Origin: Anadara kagoshimensis | Lineage: Eukaryota > Mollusca > Bivalvia > Arcoida > Arcidae | DNA length: 64,000 nucleotides | Reading direction: 5' to 3' | Assembly: GCA_021292105.1 (NCBI GenBank) | Contig: CM037869.1 | Span: 2,017,001-2,081,000, forward strand | Part shown: positions 23,784-35,250 of the stretch, piece by piece | Layout: every line of letters starts with the position of its first letter | How positions within the stretch are numbered: position 1 is the stretch's first letter | The notes under the pieces: model-generated | Database searches by the model: none | What the model saw: only the letters and a program-made list of their open reading frames with translations | What the model was told of the DNA's origin: nothing | Position numbers and translations under genes: made by a program

Positions 23784-24121
23784 CTACCTATCTGCCTGTA
23801 TCTCGTTCACTCGACAGTCGATCTTCGTCTCCTTTTTTGTTAGGTCAATGTTAAGTTTTCGACCGTTCTGTGCTGTAGTTTCATAACGGTTGGATTTGTA
23901 GCGCATGTCTGACCGAATTACAAATGGAAATTTATTAATTTCCGTTTTATATTTCCGTTTATTTATAAATATAATAGTTTCCCATTGCTGAATATCTAGG
24001 AACCGCTCGGTCTTGCGATTCGTCAATCCTCCTGATGGGAAGCAGGCTATAACAACAGCTTCACCTTTTTCCTGCAAATAAAACCATAACACCTTTCCCG
24101 ACAAATTTTGAGAAGGCACCT
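23784..24121 (-). CDS. Orphan Ig-like exon
   Basis: An open block from an acceptor (TTTTAG, exon starts 24121, incoming phase 1) to a stop at 23784. It encodes an Ig-like pattern: VLWFYLQEKGEAVVIACF, a Trp (QQW) about 21 residues on, RYKSNRYETTAQNG, and a closing Cys in KIDCRV. It lies 5' of the membrane protein gene but cannot join its exons in phase, and no signal-peptide exon was found for it. It may be an exon of another gene, a relic, or a short secreted form. Confidence 0.4.
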
Positions 24122-25046
24122 CTAAAATTACACACTTTTATTTCCAAACAAAAATATACCTGGAGATACCATCAACAAAATATTTGTGTTTTTAATAGAC
24201 AGCATATTTGTTCTGATTTAGGATATAATTGTCCATCAAACAATCGGTATAACAAATATGGGCACAAACTGTGCATAATTGCTTGCTGACCCCACATACA
24301 GATAAAAAGATGGCGTTCTATCTGTTGCTTTGGGATTTTGACCGTAGGATTGTTATGTTTCACGGTTTAAATTTAGTATAAGAGCGTAGAGTAGTTTGTA
24401 ATGCAATAATGATTATACGCCTGATCTATATCATAAATCGAAGTGAAGGCCAAAAAGGAACTATATAGCATGCATGAATAAAGAAACTGTACAAAATTAC
24501 TCACTACCTCGTTAAAATTAATACAGACAACATATTTTCAGCGGACATTAGAGTACGTAAATCTCATCCCAACTCCTACAAACATATTTACACACCAAAG
24601 GACAATTATAAATATTCATTTTTACCTTTTATTATCATCCAATGGAATCTCTTACCGGCCTACACAATGCAGTCATTAAATATCGACTCTTTCAGAGAAC
24701 AACTATCCCATGTTGCTTTCCACACAATCCAAACGAAATAAACCTCCAATTGCAACACTGATGATGTACATAGTTTTAATCACTATTCAGTTATTTGCAC
24801 ATCACCACTGCATATTCAAATTTAAAAATGTCTTTATTTCCACGCATGCGACAGTATGTAATCCTCTGATAATAAGGAATATTGTATATTGAAAGACGAA
24901 AGAAGAAAAGAAACATCGGTCACAAAGACGCGGTGCTCTAAAAACCGTTAGAAACTATACTGTAAACACGTAAACTAAGCGGAAGGATTTACAAACAAAA
25001 ACACGAAGACAGTGAAGAGTTCCAAAACAAACCTCCCATGTGAAGT
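24122..25046. other. Intergenic between divergent transcription units
   Basis: AT-rich. No coding exon is identified. Upstream regulatory DNA of the gene starting near 25100 is expected here but no motif is compelling. Confidence 0.35.
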
Positions 25047-25077
25047 TATATAAACTGATTTTGGGAAGTTATATAAA
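25047..25077 (+). promoter_or_regulatory. Candidate TATA boxes of the ADP-ribosylglycohydrolase-like gene
   Basis: Two TATATAAA motifs, at 25047-25054 and 25070-25077. They lie upstream of a putative 5' UTR exon ending 25162 (CTCA|GTAAGT). A second candidate UTR exon is 25484-25536 (TTTTACAG| ... |GTAAGTAG). Confidence 0.35.
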
Positions 25078-25785
25078 TATGTTAAGCAGGGTATCTAGTA
25101 GTTGTCAGGTTCAGATTTTAGTACTGAGAGAATTCGTATGTTACGAGAAAGTTGCAATCTCAGTAAGTATTAAGTTTGAATGTTAAAAATTGTGAAATGG
25201 GGACACACAAGTTTGGGACTGCCGCCAGTGTCGGCTGACTATAATTTGTTGGTCAGTTAGTCACTAGCCTAAGGGCAATTGTGAGAAGTAGTCCGGGTTG
25301 TGCTAAGGGCTATATCATTCTTTATTTCTTCCTTGAGCAATACATTAATTCCTATATGATCACTGTGGCAAGATTCATATTAAAATTCGCCTCATTATTC
25401 TGCATATCATTCCATGAGAGATTGCACACTACAATAATTTCATTGTGATGAATTGAATTTTTTTTATCATAATTATTTTACAGAATAGAAAACGAAGACG
25501 GTTAGACAGATTTTTAGACCTGAAGTTTTGTGAAAGGTAAGTAGAGCAAATTGACGTTTAAAAGAATAAAACCAAGTGTAGGCAAGAATTTTGAGGGTTA
25601 GTAATTAGTCTTGCACTATACAAGTAAAGAATAGTTAATCTATGGTGTAATGTATAATTTGTGGGATAATATTTTTGATCATTATGAATTTCAATGCTTA
25701 GTAATTAATTAAATGTTTATTGACACACGTATTAAAACACTATAACTTAATAGAGCCTTTATATATGTAGGTAAATGTATATGGT

Positions 25786-28700
25786 ATGATATATAAACAT
25801 CAAGTCTTCCAGAGTGTTACTGCTGTATCATTTTTCGCCGTGTATTTGTTCAGTAAATTCACCGTAACTGACTCCCCAGTTCTGTTCTCCAGATTTTTAT
25901 CCACTAACAAAGAAGTCGGTGAAGAAAGACCTTTATCTACAGATGCTGGAAAGCCCAGTGTGACAGTGAAAAATCCCAAACATACAGACCAAACCGGTGA
26001 ATCTTCTACAAAACCCAAGTATGTGTATTTAGTTATAGCTTACTGAAATCTGAATTAAAGGTATTTTAGTCATTTACAGGATTTTTAGAAATGTGGATGT
26101 AAATTATAAGAGTTATGCCCCTTATCCTGTAAATGCAAAAGTTGTTATATTTTGACTTGAATTTTGAAAGAAAAAATAAGTGATGTACATTATTTAGTTA
26201 AATATGTTTATTCTGAAATAAGCACTCAACATTACAAGGATTTTCAAACTTTGAACAGGTATATATATTGTTTTTAGAATATTTAGAATATTTCCACAAT
26301 ATACTTGCTGGTAATGAATCCGTTGCTGGAAGAAAATATTTGTCCAAGAATAAACATGGTGGTGGTATTTCCAATCAGTGTATCTTTAGTTTCTTGAATT
26401 TGTACAGTGCATCCCCAGAGTGAACCCAGAACCTGTCTAAACTGTACTTACTTATGAAAAAACACCTTTATTCTTGATAAGTTTACTGGTGAAAATGGAT
26501 ACTTTGTATTATTTAGATGAAATTTTAGTCTAAAACATGTTGAGTTAAGATATACTCTTTAATGTACTGCCAAATAAAAAAAATGAGAGGCCAAATTTGA
26601 GAAATCTATTTGTTTTCTTTCTTAAAGGAAAATGTCAGCATCATTACAGAAAGCTAAAGAGGAAGCTTTGTGGGGGATGTGTGTAGCTGATGCCATAGCT
26701 ATGCCTGTACATTGGTACTACAACCCTACGGATATTAAGTCGAGTTACGGGGGCTGGTTAACCAGTTACAAAGCACCTAATAAACATCATCCATCAAGTA
26801 TACTTACTATATCTGCAACTGGTGAGTATGTTTAAAAGTTATAGCCTACAGTGGTTCAAAATTACATTTTGTAATGAAAGGTTCAGGATCTTTTGCCTTT
26901 AATTTTTAGCATGTCCCATATTAAATTTTGAAAGTCCTATATCACCACTGAAAGGTCCATGTGAATTTATAATTATTATTTAGAAAAAGTAGTACAATCC
27001 TGATAAAAATTGTCAGGTCTGTCAGGCTTTTAAAGTTGAAATACAAAGGGCTTAAAATGTAAAATCAACAGGTCCTCGGCCTCTGACCTTAACCAAGATA
27101 GAGAAATGGTTGTCATTGTTAACCAAGATGGAGAAAATGTTGTCAAGGTTAACCAAGATGGAGAAAAGATTGTCAAGGTTGGCCACCAGACAAATTTTTA
27201 GGTAATAATTTTAAGACTCATCATTGTCTTGTGGTACATGTATTATGAAATGTTTTGGCTGTCAAAATTCTACTATACATTTGGAAAATCCTGATTTATT
27301 GTTTTATTGTGCACATCTAACTTGACAGGTGGAAGTGGCAGAGCTGGATGGAGTAAGAAATCTAAACCAGTTATAGGTGATATAATTCTACATGATAAAC
27401 TAAAGTACTGGACAAGTAATGACCGGTCAACACACTATCACCAAGGTAACTAAATATAATAAAATATCTGAGTGATTTAACATACTGGACAAGTAATGAC
27501 CGGTCAACACACTATCACCAAGGTAACTAAATATAATAAGATGTCTGTGTGATTTTATATTCCGGACAAGTATTGACCAATTAACACATAATCACAAGGT
27601 AAGTAAATATAGTAACATATGTGTGTCATTCCACATGCTGGACATGTAGTGATGGTCATTATCTCCAAGGTAACCAAATAAGTGAGATATCTGTGATCCT
27701 ACATTACTGGACAGGAAGTGACCCGTCAACACAGTACATGTATCACCAAGTTGACTTAATACAGAAAATTATCTGTTTGATTCTACATGCTGGACAGGTA
27801 GCAACCAGTCAACATGTCACCATGGCAACTATAAGTTGTAATTAGCTACCACCGTCATCCACATGTTATATAATATATTGAAAATACTTGCTGAATTTGT
27901 AACTTCCTACAGCTTGCTATGATAAACTGCTTGAAGTGATTTACCTCAAACAGACCAGAAAAACTAAGGTAGCTCAGTTGGTAGCATGGTCATTTTGTAT
28001 TCAGGAGGTTGTGGGTTCAAACCTAGTCTGGAGTCTGACTAAGACTGAAAAATTGATAATGATTGTTCTTTCACCAAGCACTGTGCATGGAGAACTGAAA
28101 ATTTCTTCCTTCAGAATAGACCTTAAAAACTGATGCTCCATATCATGGCAGGCATGGCATGTTAAAGAACTCATCCCTTCCCCTGCACATTGCCCTGAGT
28201 GCAAAGGTCAAAATTTCTGCCATTTCACCTATAGCTGCTGCGGTCTGGATAGAAGTGTAATATTTTTGATAAGGATGCAAAGCACAATTTAATTAATGAA
28301 CCAGGTCTTGTCTGTAATGGACATAATATTGTATACCAGTACGTTTATCACTACATGTACATCTTTGGTGTAGATCATTCTGTTATTAAGGAATGATTTT
28401 ATTTTTTTTTCTATCTATGGGGTCATAGATAGAAAAGAAATTACAATCATTCAAAAATAAGTTAAATATTTATAACATTCATATAATCTTTTATTAAATT
28501 ATACACATGAAACAAAAAACCAGCACATTAAAACAAAAGTGGCATATTAATCTAAAAGCGGAACACAGCTGTTTGCCAGTGGCAACCGCCGTTAGCTAGC
28601 CTTGAATGAACATTTTCTGTACAATATGACGTCATGTAAACAATAGGTCAATGACGTCATAGGAAAAAGTAGTTACAGCATTCTTCAAAAAATTCTGTCT

Positions 28701-29719
28701 ATGGGATCATAGATATAAAATTTACAACACTTTAGTATTAATATTTAATTATTGTCTGATAGATACTGTAATATAGGGTTATTGAACTGATATTGTGAAA
28801 TATTGTCCCGAGTTGACTCGACATTTGCACGAGCTTGCGAGTGCCAATGTCGAGTCAACGAGATTGATTTAACTGGGTACAAAACTTGTCCCTTAGAAAT
28901 TAAAAAAATTATAAAATTACATAGAGAATATTTCGAGAATATTTCTTTCCCTCTATATACAAGTGTATCAGTGCAATCTGGCATATTTTATGCTGCATCA
29001 ACATTCTTATCTAACTTCCTTCTGGGAGACACAGTTAACACCTAGGCCTACCTTCACAGCCTTACCTTTTAATAAATTTTTACTTCACAGGAAACAATAT
29101 AACCTTTAAATACCTGGATGCTGATTTAATATGACCTAATTAACTACAGACAGGTGTGCCCTTTACTTATAGAATAACAGGTGCTTATTGTCTCTTATTG
29201 CTGAATAACCAGATAGTCACCTCTCTAAATGAACATGCACTTGATAAAGTATTGTTACTTGCTCAGGGATTGAAAGTTTGGATATGGAATCCTGGTCAAA
29301 TGCTAACTTAATTTTGAAATAGGTGTTGACTGGCTTTTAACATAGAACTACATGTATATAATATATGTGTGGATCCAGTAAGATCAATAAGCTTAACAAA
29401 ATAGCTGGGGAAATTGAAAATATTGTAGATTGTAGTAATATGATTTTAATTTGTTTAGATTCCATGTGATAAAACTAAATGTTTGCTTCATTTTTTAAGT
29501 ATAAAAAAAACTTTACAAGATACAAATTTTGAAAGGCTAGCAAATAGGTCGTGATTAAAAGCTTAAATTAAAAAGAGTTATTCCTCTTGCACTGAAATAT
29601 TTTTACTGAAATATTGTTCTTATCTTCTAGGGTTTCCCTTATGTAAATATATGTATATATGTTGCTTGCCTTAGGTTGATTTGGTAAAAGACATTTATTT
29701 ATTTATTTATTTATTTATT

Positions 29720-29774
<55 letters not shown>

Positions 29775-29786
29775 TTTTATTTATTT

Positions 29787-29818
<32 letters not shown>

Positions 29819-32690
29819 TAAGGTATGGAAGCTGGAGATAACACATTGAACTCAGTGATGGCCTTGATGGAAGTCAAGAAGATGTTAGAAATTGATCCCC
29901 AGGTGTCCTTAGATGACAGGGAGGTTAGGGGATCTATCCTGGAAGAATATGTCAAGTTTATGACCACACCAGGGACTCACAATGACACATACGCTGAATC
30001 TTTCCACCGGGCATTTTTCAAAGATTGGTCAGAGGAGAACAATAGACCACATTCAGCTGAAGATCTGTTGTCCTGGAGTGAACAAAGGTATATTTCTCTT
30101 TAATACATTAAATACCTACCTACCTATCCTCTTCATCCCTGGTGGGACATAAGGCCACAACCAGTTGCCTCCACTTTACCCTGTCCTTTGCCATTCTTTG
30201 TGCCAGCCCCCAGGATAGTCCAAGGTCTTTCAGTTAAGCCTTTATAACTCATAAACATTTATGAGCAATGTTGAGTTAAGTTGAGTTTTGTAACTGTCAT
30301 TACAATGGGTCCACATTTCCATTTAACACTGCAGTTCACAACTCAACAAAACCTGTCACAGAGCCAAGAAGTTATATTTTATTACCTGAAAATGTTGTCT
30401 CTTTTTGAGATTATTAGTTCAGGACACATTCCTTGCTGATCCAATCATTCCAGTGGAGCTCACCAGTGTACCATTAATCAATACCTCTTCACATTTTGGA
30501 AAATGTTTACTCTGAAATTTCCTACAGTAACATCTTGGTTACTGGAAAAGATAAATTGAAGCAGATTCCATCTTTAATAGGAATAATGGGAATATTGAGA
30601 TGTGTTCCGCAGAAACTTTATGGGGTATCAGGTGGTACACTGGCGAACCTAATTGACAAAGATGGAAGGTACCTTAGTGACTGAGTGGACTTTAAGTACA
30701 GACTTACAGATCATCCTGCCTCTCACCAATTAGTTTTGAATCCAAATCTTAGTTAACTTGCTGAAGGTTAGTAGTTTTTCTCCAGGAACTCCAGTTTGCT
30801 CCACTATCCTAGAAACGCCCTCTCAATATTATAGCAAAAGTATAAAATGGGACTTGAATAACTACCACCCCCTCAACAAAGGTCACTGGTGACATAATGT
30901 GAAACTGTTTTAGAGTTACTGTTAGAATACTTTAGTAATGACCTTTCATAAATGATTGTCATGGCAACCTATACTATTCTGTTTTATGGAGAATGGTTTA
31001 AAACTTCTGATTTTAATGCTATGTACAGATGGTCACTGTATGTATAATTCTGGTAAGGTTTACATGTTTTTCTGTGACTATAACTTATATAATATTTAGT
31101 CTTCATTATCGAGCTATGGTGACCAGCAGTTGTTCATTTATTTTCAGGTTTACTACTAAGAGTAAAGGTCATTCTGATTCCCAGTTAGTCGTAATTGGTG
31201 CTTTAGTTCCAGCTATCCCTTGGATCCTTAGAAATGCGCACAAGTCTGAAAATGAATGTGCTCGAGGTGCAATAGAATTCATTAAGCTGACCCACCCTGA
31301 ACCATCATTAGTTCCATTTATAGATATTTATGCCAGGCTGTTACATAGTGTTTTAAATGGAAATGATTTACCAAAAGAAATCCTGAAATTTCTTAGTCAC
31401 TCAGAACTTGGTGGACCATTTAAACGAGAAATGGTTTTGGGATTATTAGAAAAAGCAAACAGGTGAGGTATTGCTTTTCATAAGAATAAGTTGTCTGTTA
31501 CATTTCTGAAAATTAAAAATAATGCATTGGTATTAATTTATTTTCCTCCAGAACATTTTATTCTGTGTACCAAATTATTCTATAATTCTATGAATGAAAC
31601 TAAAGTTATGACAAAAAAATTCTCCAAATAATAAAACAAGATGTCATTTATATTTATTTGTAGTTATAAAAAAGGATCAGTTGAGAGACTTAAGTTTTAC
31701 CAGTCAGTGACAATGAAGCTAGGATCTGCATGTTATATTGAAGGGGCTCTTAGCAGTATGTTGTTCCTAGCTTTAGAATTCCATGATGATTTTGAAGGAG
31801 GGGTTCTGGCCAATGCTAACTGTGGAGGTAATATTCATGTTTATAATTGCAACACGAGTGCCAGTTTTTCTCCATATATAAATAAGAAAGAGAAACCTTA
31901 GTTTGATAAGTAAATTACCTCAGACATGTTCTTATTTCTAATTGCAACATGAATTTAAGCATTTATCTACGAATAAAAAAAAGAGAGACCGCATTTTGAA
32001 AATGAGTTGCATGTAAGACATGTGACATGTTTATTCCCATTGCCAGTTGTGGCCAAAAACTACAAAAAGATCCTTCACTCATATTGAGCCAGTTCTGGGA
32101 TGGTAGAGGAAACAGGATCCGGTGTACTCAGAGAAAACCATTACCTTCATTCAGTGACTTTTCAAACTTAAATACACCGTGATCTGTTTTATGTGATTGT
32201 GACATTTTAACCTTAGCTATCTTTTCAGCTTGTGGAACCTGAATAGAGTTGAAACAATTTTTACTTGAATGTTTGTTAAATACCATGCAATAAGTTGGCA
32301 ATTTCAGTTGTTGATAGTAGGAATTGACATTTACCATGGCTACATAGTACATATGTATCAGCTACCTGTCTGATCTATAACAGGCATTGATATAACCCAT
32401 GGTAGCTTTGGTCTTAAATGTTCAAATTTTGAACTAAAGATTTTTGAAGATCAAAATGTTAAATGTATAGAAGTGAACCACCTTCACTTACAACTGTTAT
32501 CTAATTCATAATGACATACACTTGTACTTATTTTACAGGAGAGAATTGTCACCGTGGTGCGGCATTAGGGGCTTTACTAGGGGCTGCCGCAGCAAACAGA
32601 GGAGGGGAAGTACCACAAAAATATAAAGATGGCCTCAATAGTAGTAAAAAGGATTTGTTACAAATTACTAAAGAAATGTCTTCATTATGA
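25786..32690 (+). CDS. ADP-ribosylglycohydrolase / J1-crystallin superfamily protein, 479 aa
   Basis: Seven coding exons: 25786-26018, 26628-26821, 27329-27445, 29823-30087, 31148-31462, 31664-31827 and 32539-32690 (TGA). All are GT/AG, all phases join, and the total is 1440 nt. The core starts near residue 80 (SLQKAKEEALWGMCVADAIA), equivalent to the family's first helix. HYHQGMEAGDNTLN (about 178-191) sits where enzymes carry an Asp-Asp-Thr metal site. NCGGENCHRGAALGALLGA (about 426-445) matches the C-terminal GGD.D...G signature, with N-C-H in place of the Asp pair. The first exon adds a hydrophobic, Ser/Arg-bearing leader (VSFFAVYLFSKF) that may target an organelle or membrane. Known enzymes of this fold cleave ADP-ribose bonds using Mg ions; altered or lost activity is inferred. 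A start at 26632 (400 aa) is possible. Confidence 0.85.
27406..27840 (+). repeat. Tandemly repeated exon end plus splice donor (about 6 units)
   Basis: Units of 69-83 bp start near 27406, 27484, 27560, 27636, 27705 and 27788. Each has the last roughly 40 bases of the exon ending 27445 plus its donor and first intron bases. Unit 2 is nearly identical to unit 1. GT dinucleotides of the unit donors lie at 27446, 27523, 27599 (GTAAGT, the best consensus) and 27670; units 5 and 6 have lost theirs. Confidence 0.85.
27965..28300 (+). mobile_element. Near full-length SINE in intron
   Basis: A box AGGTAGCTCAGTTGGTAGC, B box GTGGGTTCAAACC, body TTGTTCTTTCACCAAGCACT, GGCATGGCATGTTAAAGAAC and TTGCCCTGAGTGCAAAGG, in the order of the 4532 copy. 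Same strand as the host gene. Confidence 0.7.
28405..28870. mobile_element. MITE-like region with direct repeats, paired TGACGTCA and a hairpin
   Basis: A TCTATCTATGG...CATAGATAG motif at about 28408-28432 is repeated at about 28695-28716. Between them are two perfect TGACGTCA octamers (28627-28634 and 28652-28659). Then comes a strong hairpin with arms TTGACTCGACATT (28813-28825) and AATGTCGAGTCAA (28846-28858). This may be one element or two adjacent ones. Confidence 0.45.
29692..29820 (+). repeat. (TTTA)n microsatellite forming an exon's 3' splice region
   Basis: About 125 bases of TTTA repeat run up to the acceptor AG at 29821-29822 of the exon 29823-30087. No ordinary pyrimidine tract separates them. 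Confidence 0.9.
30715..30870 (+). repeat. SINE fragment (second type) in intron
   Basis: AACTTGCTGAAGGTTAGTAG and CTCCAGGAACTCCAGTTTGC match the body at 4890-5100, diverged. Confidence 0.45.
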
Positions 32691-32993
32691 TAAATTAGAA
32701 CTATTAAAATATAAAATCAAATTTAGAATTAGACATAATTGGAAAAATAGTCCTTCTGTCCAAATCAATTTACAGATACATACGCATACATTGTCTATCA
32801 AATATGTCTGATAATTAAACAAGTCATATAATGTACAATGTAGCATTAAGCTTGTAAAGCATACCGGTATATATTTATGAAAGAGAGAGAAAGAGAATTT
32901 CTATATGATAGTAATGTTACATAAAGAGAGAGAGAATTACAACAATGAAAATGGAAAATTTTATGATAGTAATTAGAGAGAGAATAATGAAAT

Positions 32994-33057
32994 AATTGGA
33001 CAACATGCACACATTGAAAAAACCATGCAAATTATTCAATGTGCAAAGTGTCCAATT
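32994..33057 (+). other. Imperfect 64-nt hairpin 3' of the ADP-ribosylglycohydrolase-like gene
   Basis: Arms AATTGGACA + GCACACATTGAA and TTCAATGTGC + TGTCCAATT pair with one internal loop and a two-base bulge. It lies about 300 bases after the stop, so possibly in the 3' UTR. A (GA)-rich stretch precedes it. Confidence 0.45.
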
Positions 33058-34660
33058 CTTTTATACATCCGTAAAAGAAAAAATCATTTCTAATATAAAT
33101 CAACGAGTCTAAAAGTGTTACAGAGATGATAATACTAGGCTTAAAAATGTGTTGTTTCCATGTTTGATGTTTGTTGTTATTTATTCAAATGAAAGTGAAG
33201 TCTTGGTATGGATTATAAGAGTATTTAATTTTGTCCCATTCTAACCAGACCATTAAAACCAGAATTATTGTATTGTTTATCAATTTTCTTATATTTCTAG
33301 GTTTCCACACGCTTTGTATTAAAAGAAACCAAATTTTTAAAATGTGTGAAAATGTAAATGTAGTCCTTTGAAAATATTTTTTACAAAATTACTAGAATAG
33401 GTTACTTTTTGAAAGCATTTGTTAGACATTAGAAGCTACCGTAACTGTGATTTTAACTACCAGGAATGGAAACTTTAATTAAAAATTATTTGTCAAGTTT
33501 ACTCCGGCATTAAAGTGGTAATTTTAAGACAGCTATTTTGTCCTGGAATAACCAATCAAACAAACCATTCAAGATTAGTGTGACAAGTTTGATGTGGTTG
33601 TTTGACCTTTAATCTAAATATTCAAACAGACATATCGATTTTGTAATTAAAAGGCTATATAAAGTTGATATATAAGGATAGATAATAGTAATACTGGGTA
33701 CCGGGTGTTTATGGTAATGAATCAATCTGTCTTACCTAATTCACACTGTCTATTAGCCCAATCGAATCTTCAAATTTAAGTCAAGCAACCAGGTCAAAAT
33801 TGGCGCACTATACATAGACATGCATTTATGCTTACAAAACCACAGACATTGAGATTAATTGATTTTAAAAAACTTTCAATTTATGCATTACAATGAACTT
33901 GGGTACTCCGAATCACGGTTTAAAAAACAAATGCAAATTATTTGTCACAGCCATATTTCATCATCTGGCAAATTCCATATTGCTTTTATTCCTACCACTT
34001 TGGTTAATTGAATTTTAATTTTAACTGAGCTTATGAAAAATTGGGATTCATGTGTGATTTGGAATACCCAAGTACACTATTTGTATATAGCTTATCATAA
34101 GAATTCAGAATCAGAATCCATAAAATGCATCTACCTCATTTAATCTCACCACTGTGTTTATTGTGATTCAGTGTTCAATCCAGAAATGTATTTGGTGGGA
34201 TCATCCTGGCCCAGGCCTTGAAAATACAGGGCCCATGTTTTCAAATGATAGGTTCACATTATAACACACATGTATTTCAATGTGTTTCATTTGAAAAGAT
34301 CGGTGATCAAAAGTTAATGATAAAAAATAAATGAGATAGAAATAGAACTGAATTGACTCAAAACTTGCAATTAAGTATTAATAAAATGATGGGCCAGGGT
34401 TTGGTCCACAGACAATATTTTTGTGAGACAAAACCCTTTATGTAGGTTCAATGGAGCAAAGTGTTCTTCTAGATTGAACAATTTTGTCTCTGTGATCAGT
34501 TTCTTATTTAATTATTTTATACAATGAAGTTATATACAGAATGTTGAATATATATATATAAACTGTTACGCATAGAAATAAAATTTAACAGATATTTTAA
34601 GAGTAGTGTTTTTTTGTTGAAATTTTAATGAATACAGTGCATGGGTAATTAATTTTGTAG
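33058..34660. other. AT-rich intergenic stretch
   Basis: May contain the 3' UTR end of the upstream gene. No clear polyadenylation site could be chosen and no ORF is credible. Confidence 0.35.
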
Positions 34661-34880
34661 CTCACTTGAGCTGAAAGCTCAGAGGAGCTATTGCAATGGT
34701 TCACCGTCCATCGTCTGTTGTGTGTCGTGTGTCGTGCGTCGTGCATTAACTTTGTACATTTTAATCATCTCCTCTTAAACTGCCAAGCCAAATTTGATGA
34801 AACTTAGTGATTATGATGCCTAGGTGAAGGCCTTTCAGATTTCCAGAAATGAAGATCTTCCGAGGTAATATGACTGATTC
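34661..34880 (-). mobile_element. Terminal arm of a pearl/Helitron-like relative
   Basis: Reads like the inverted right arm of the 5484 and 16972 elements. It has a terminal hairpin with TTGAGC / GCTCAG arms, a GTCGTGTGTCGTGCGTCGTG stretch, GCATTAAC, then ATCATCTCCTCTTAAACTGC and TTTGATGAAACTTAGTGA. The sequence is diverged but the order is kept. Confidence 0.55.
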
Positions 34881-35025
34881 ATTATCTGATATTAAGATTT
34901 AAACGCGTCTTTTGTTATTCTGGTAATGGTATTTGGAATATTGTTATTGATAAATCAATAGGTCAAGTTCGAATTTGATTTGTTTGGTCAAACGCTTGTG
35001 GAAATATTTCATAATCTGTGATCTC

Positions 35026-35250
35026 GGCCCAGTTTCACAATCATTTTTCACTTAAATCCGACAAATTTGAAATCTTAATTATTTTTGTCTTTTTTAGGTA
35101 TTCAGGATTTCATGGTGTCATTTAAAGATCAGTTCAAGGTTATATTTAGTTTTGTTGGAATGTTTATTTATAGTTTTAAAAAAGATTGCCAAAATTTGGT
35201 ATGTTAAGCCATTTGAATTAAGGAAAATCGTATCATCAGAAACTGGAGCC
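35026..35250. mobile_element. Decayed MITE, relative of 15363-15616
   Basis: Left GGCCCAGTTTCACAATCATT and right AGGAAAATCG...AAACTGGAGCC keep the inverted-end logic with several mismatches. Confidence 0.5.

Noticed and set aside
30496-30684. ORF considered as an extra exon of the ADP-ribosylglycohydrolase-like gene
   Set aside because: Exons 29823-30087 and 31148-31462 already join in phase. No matching splice sites or family similarity were seen.
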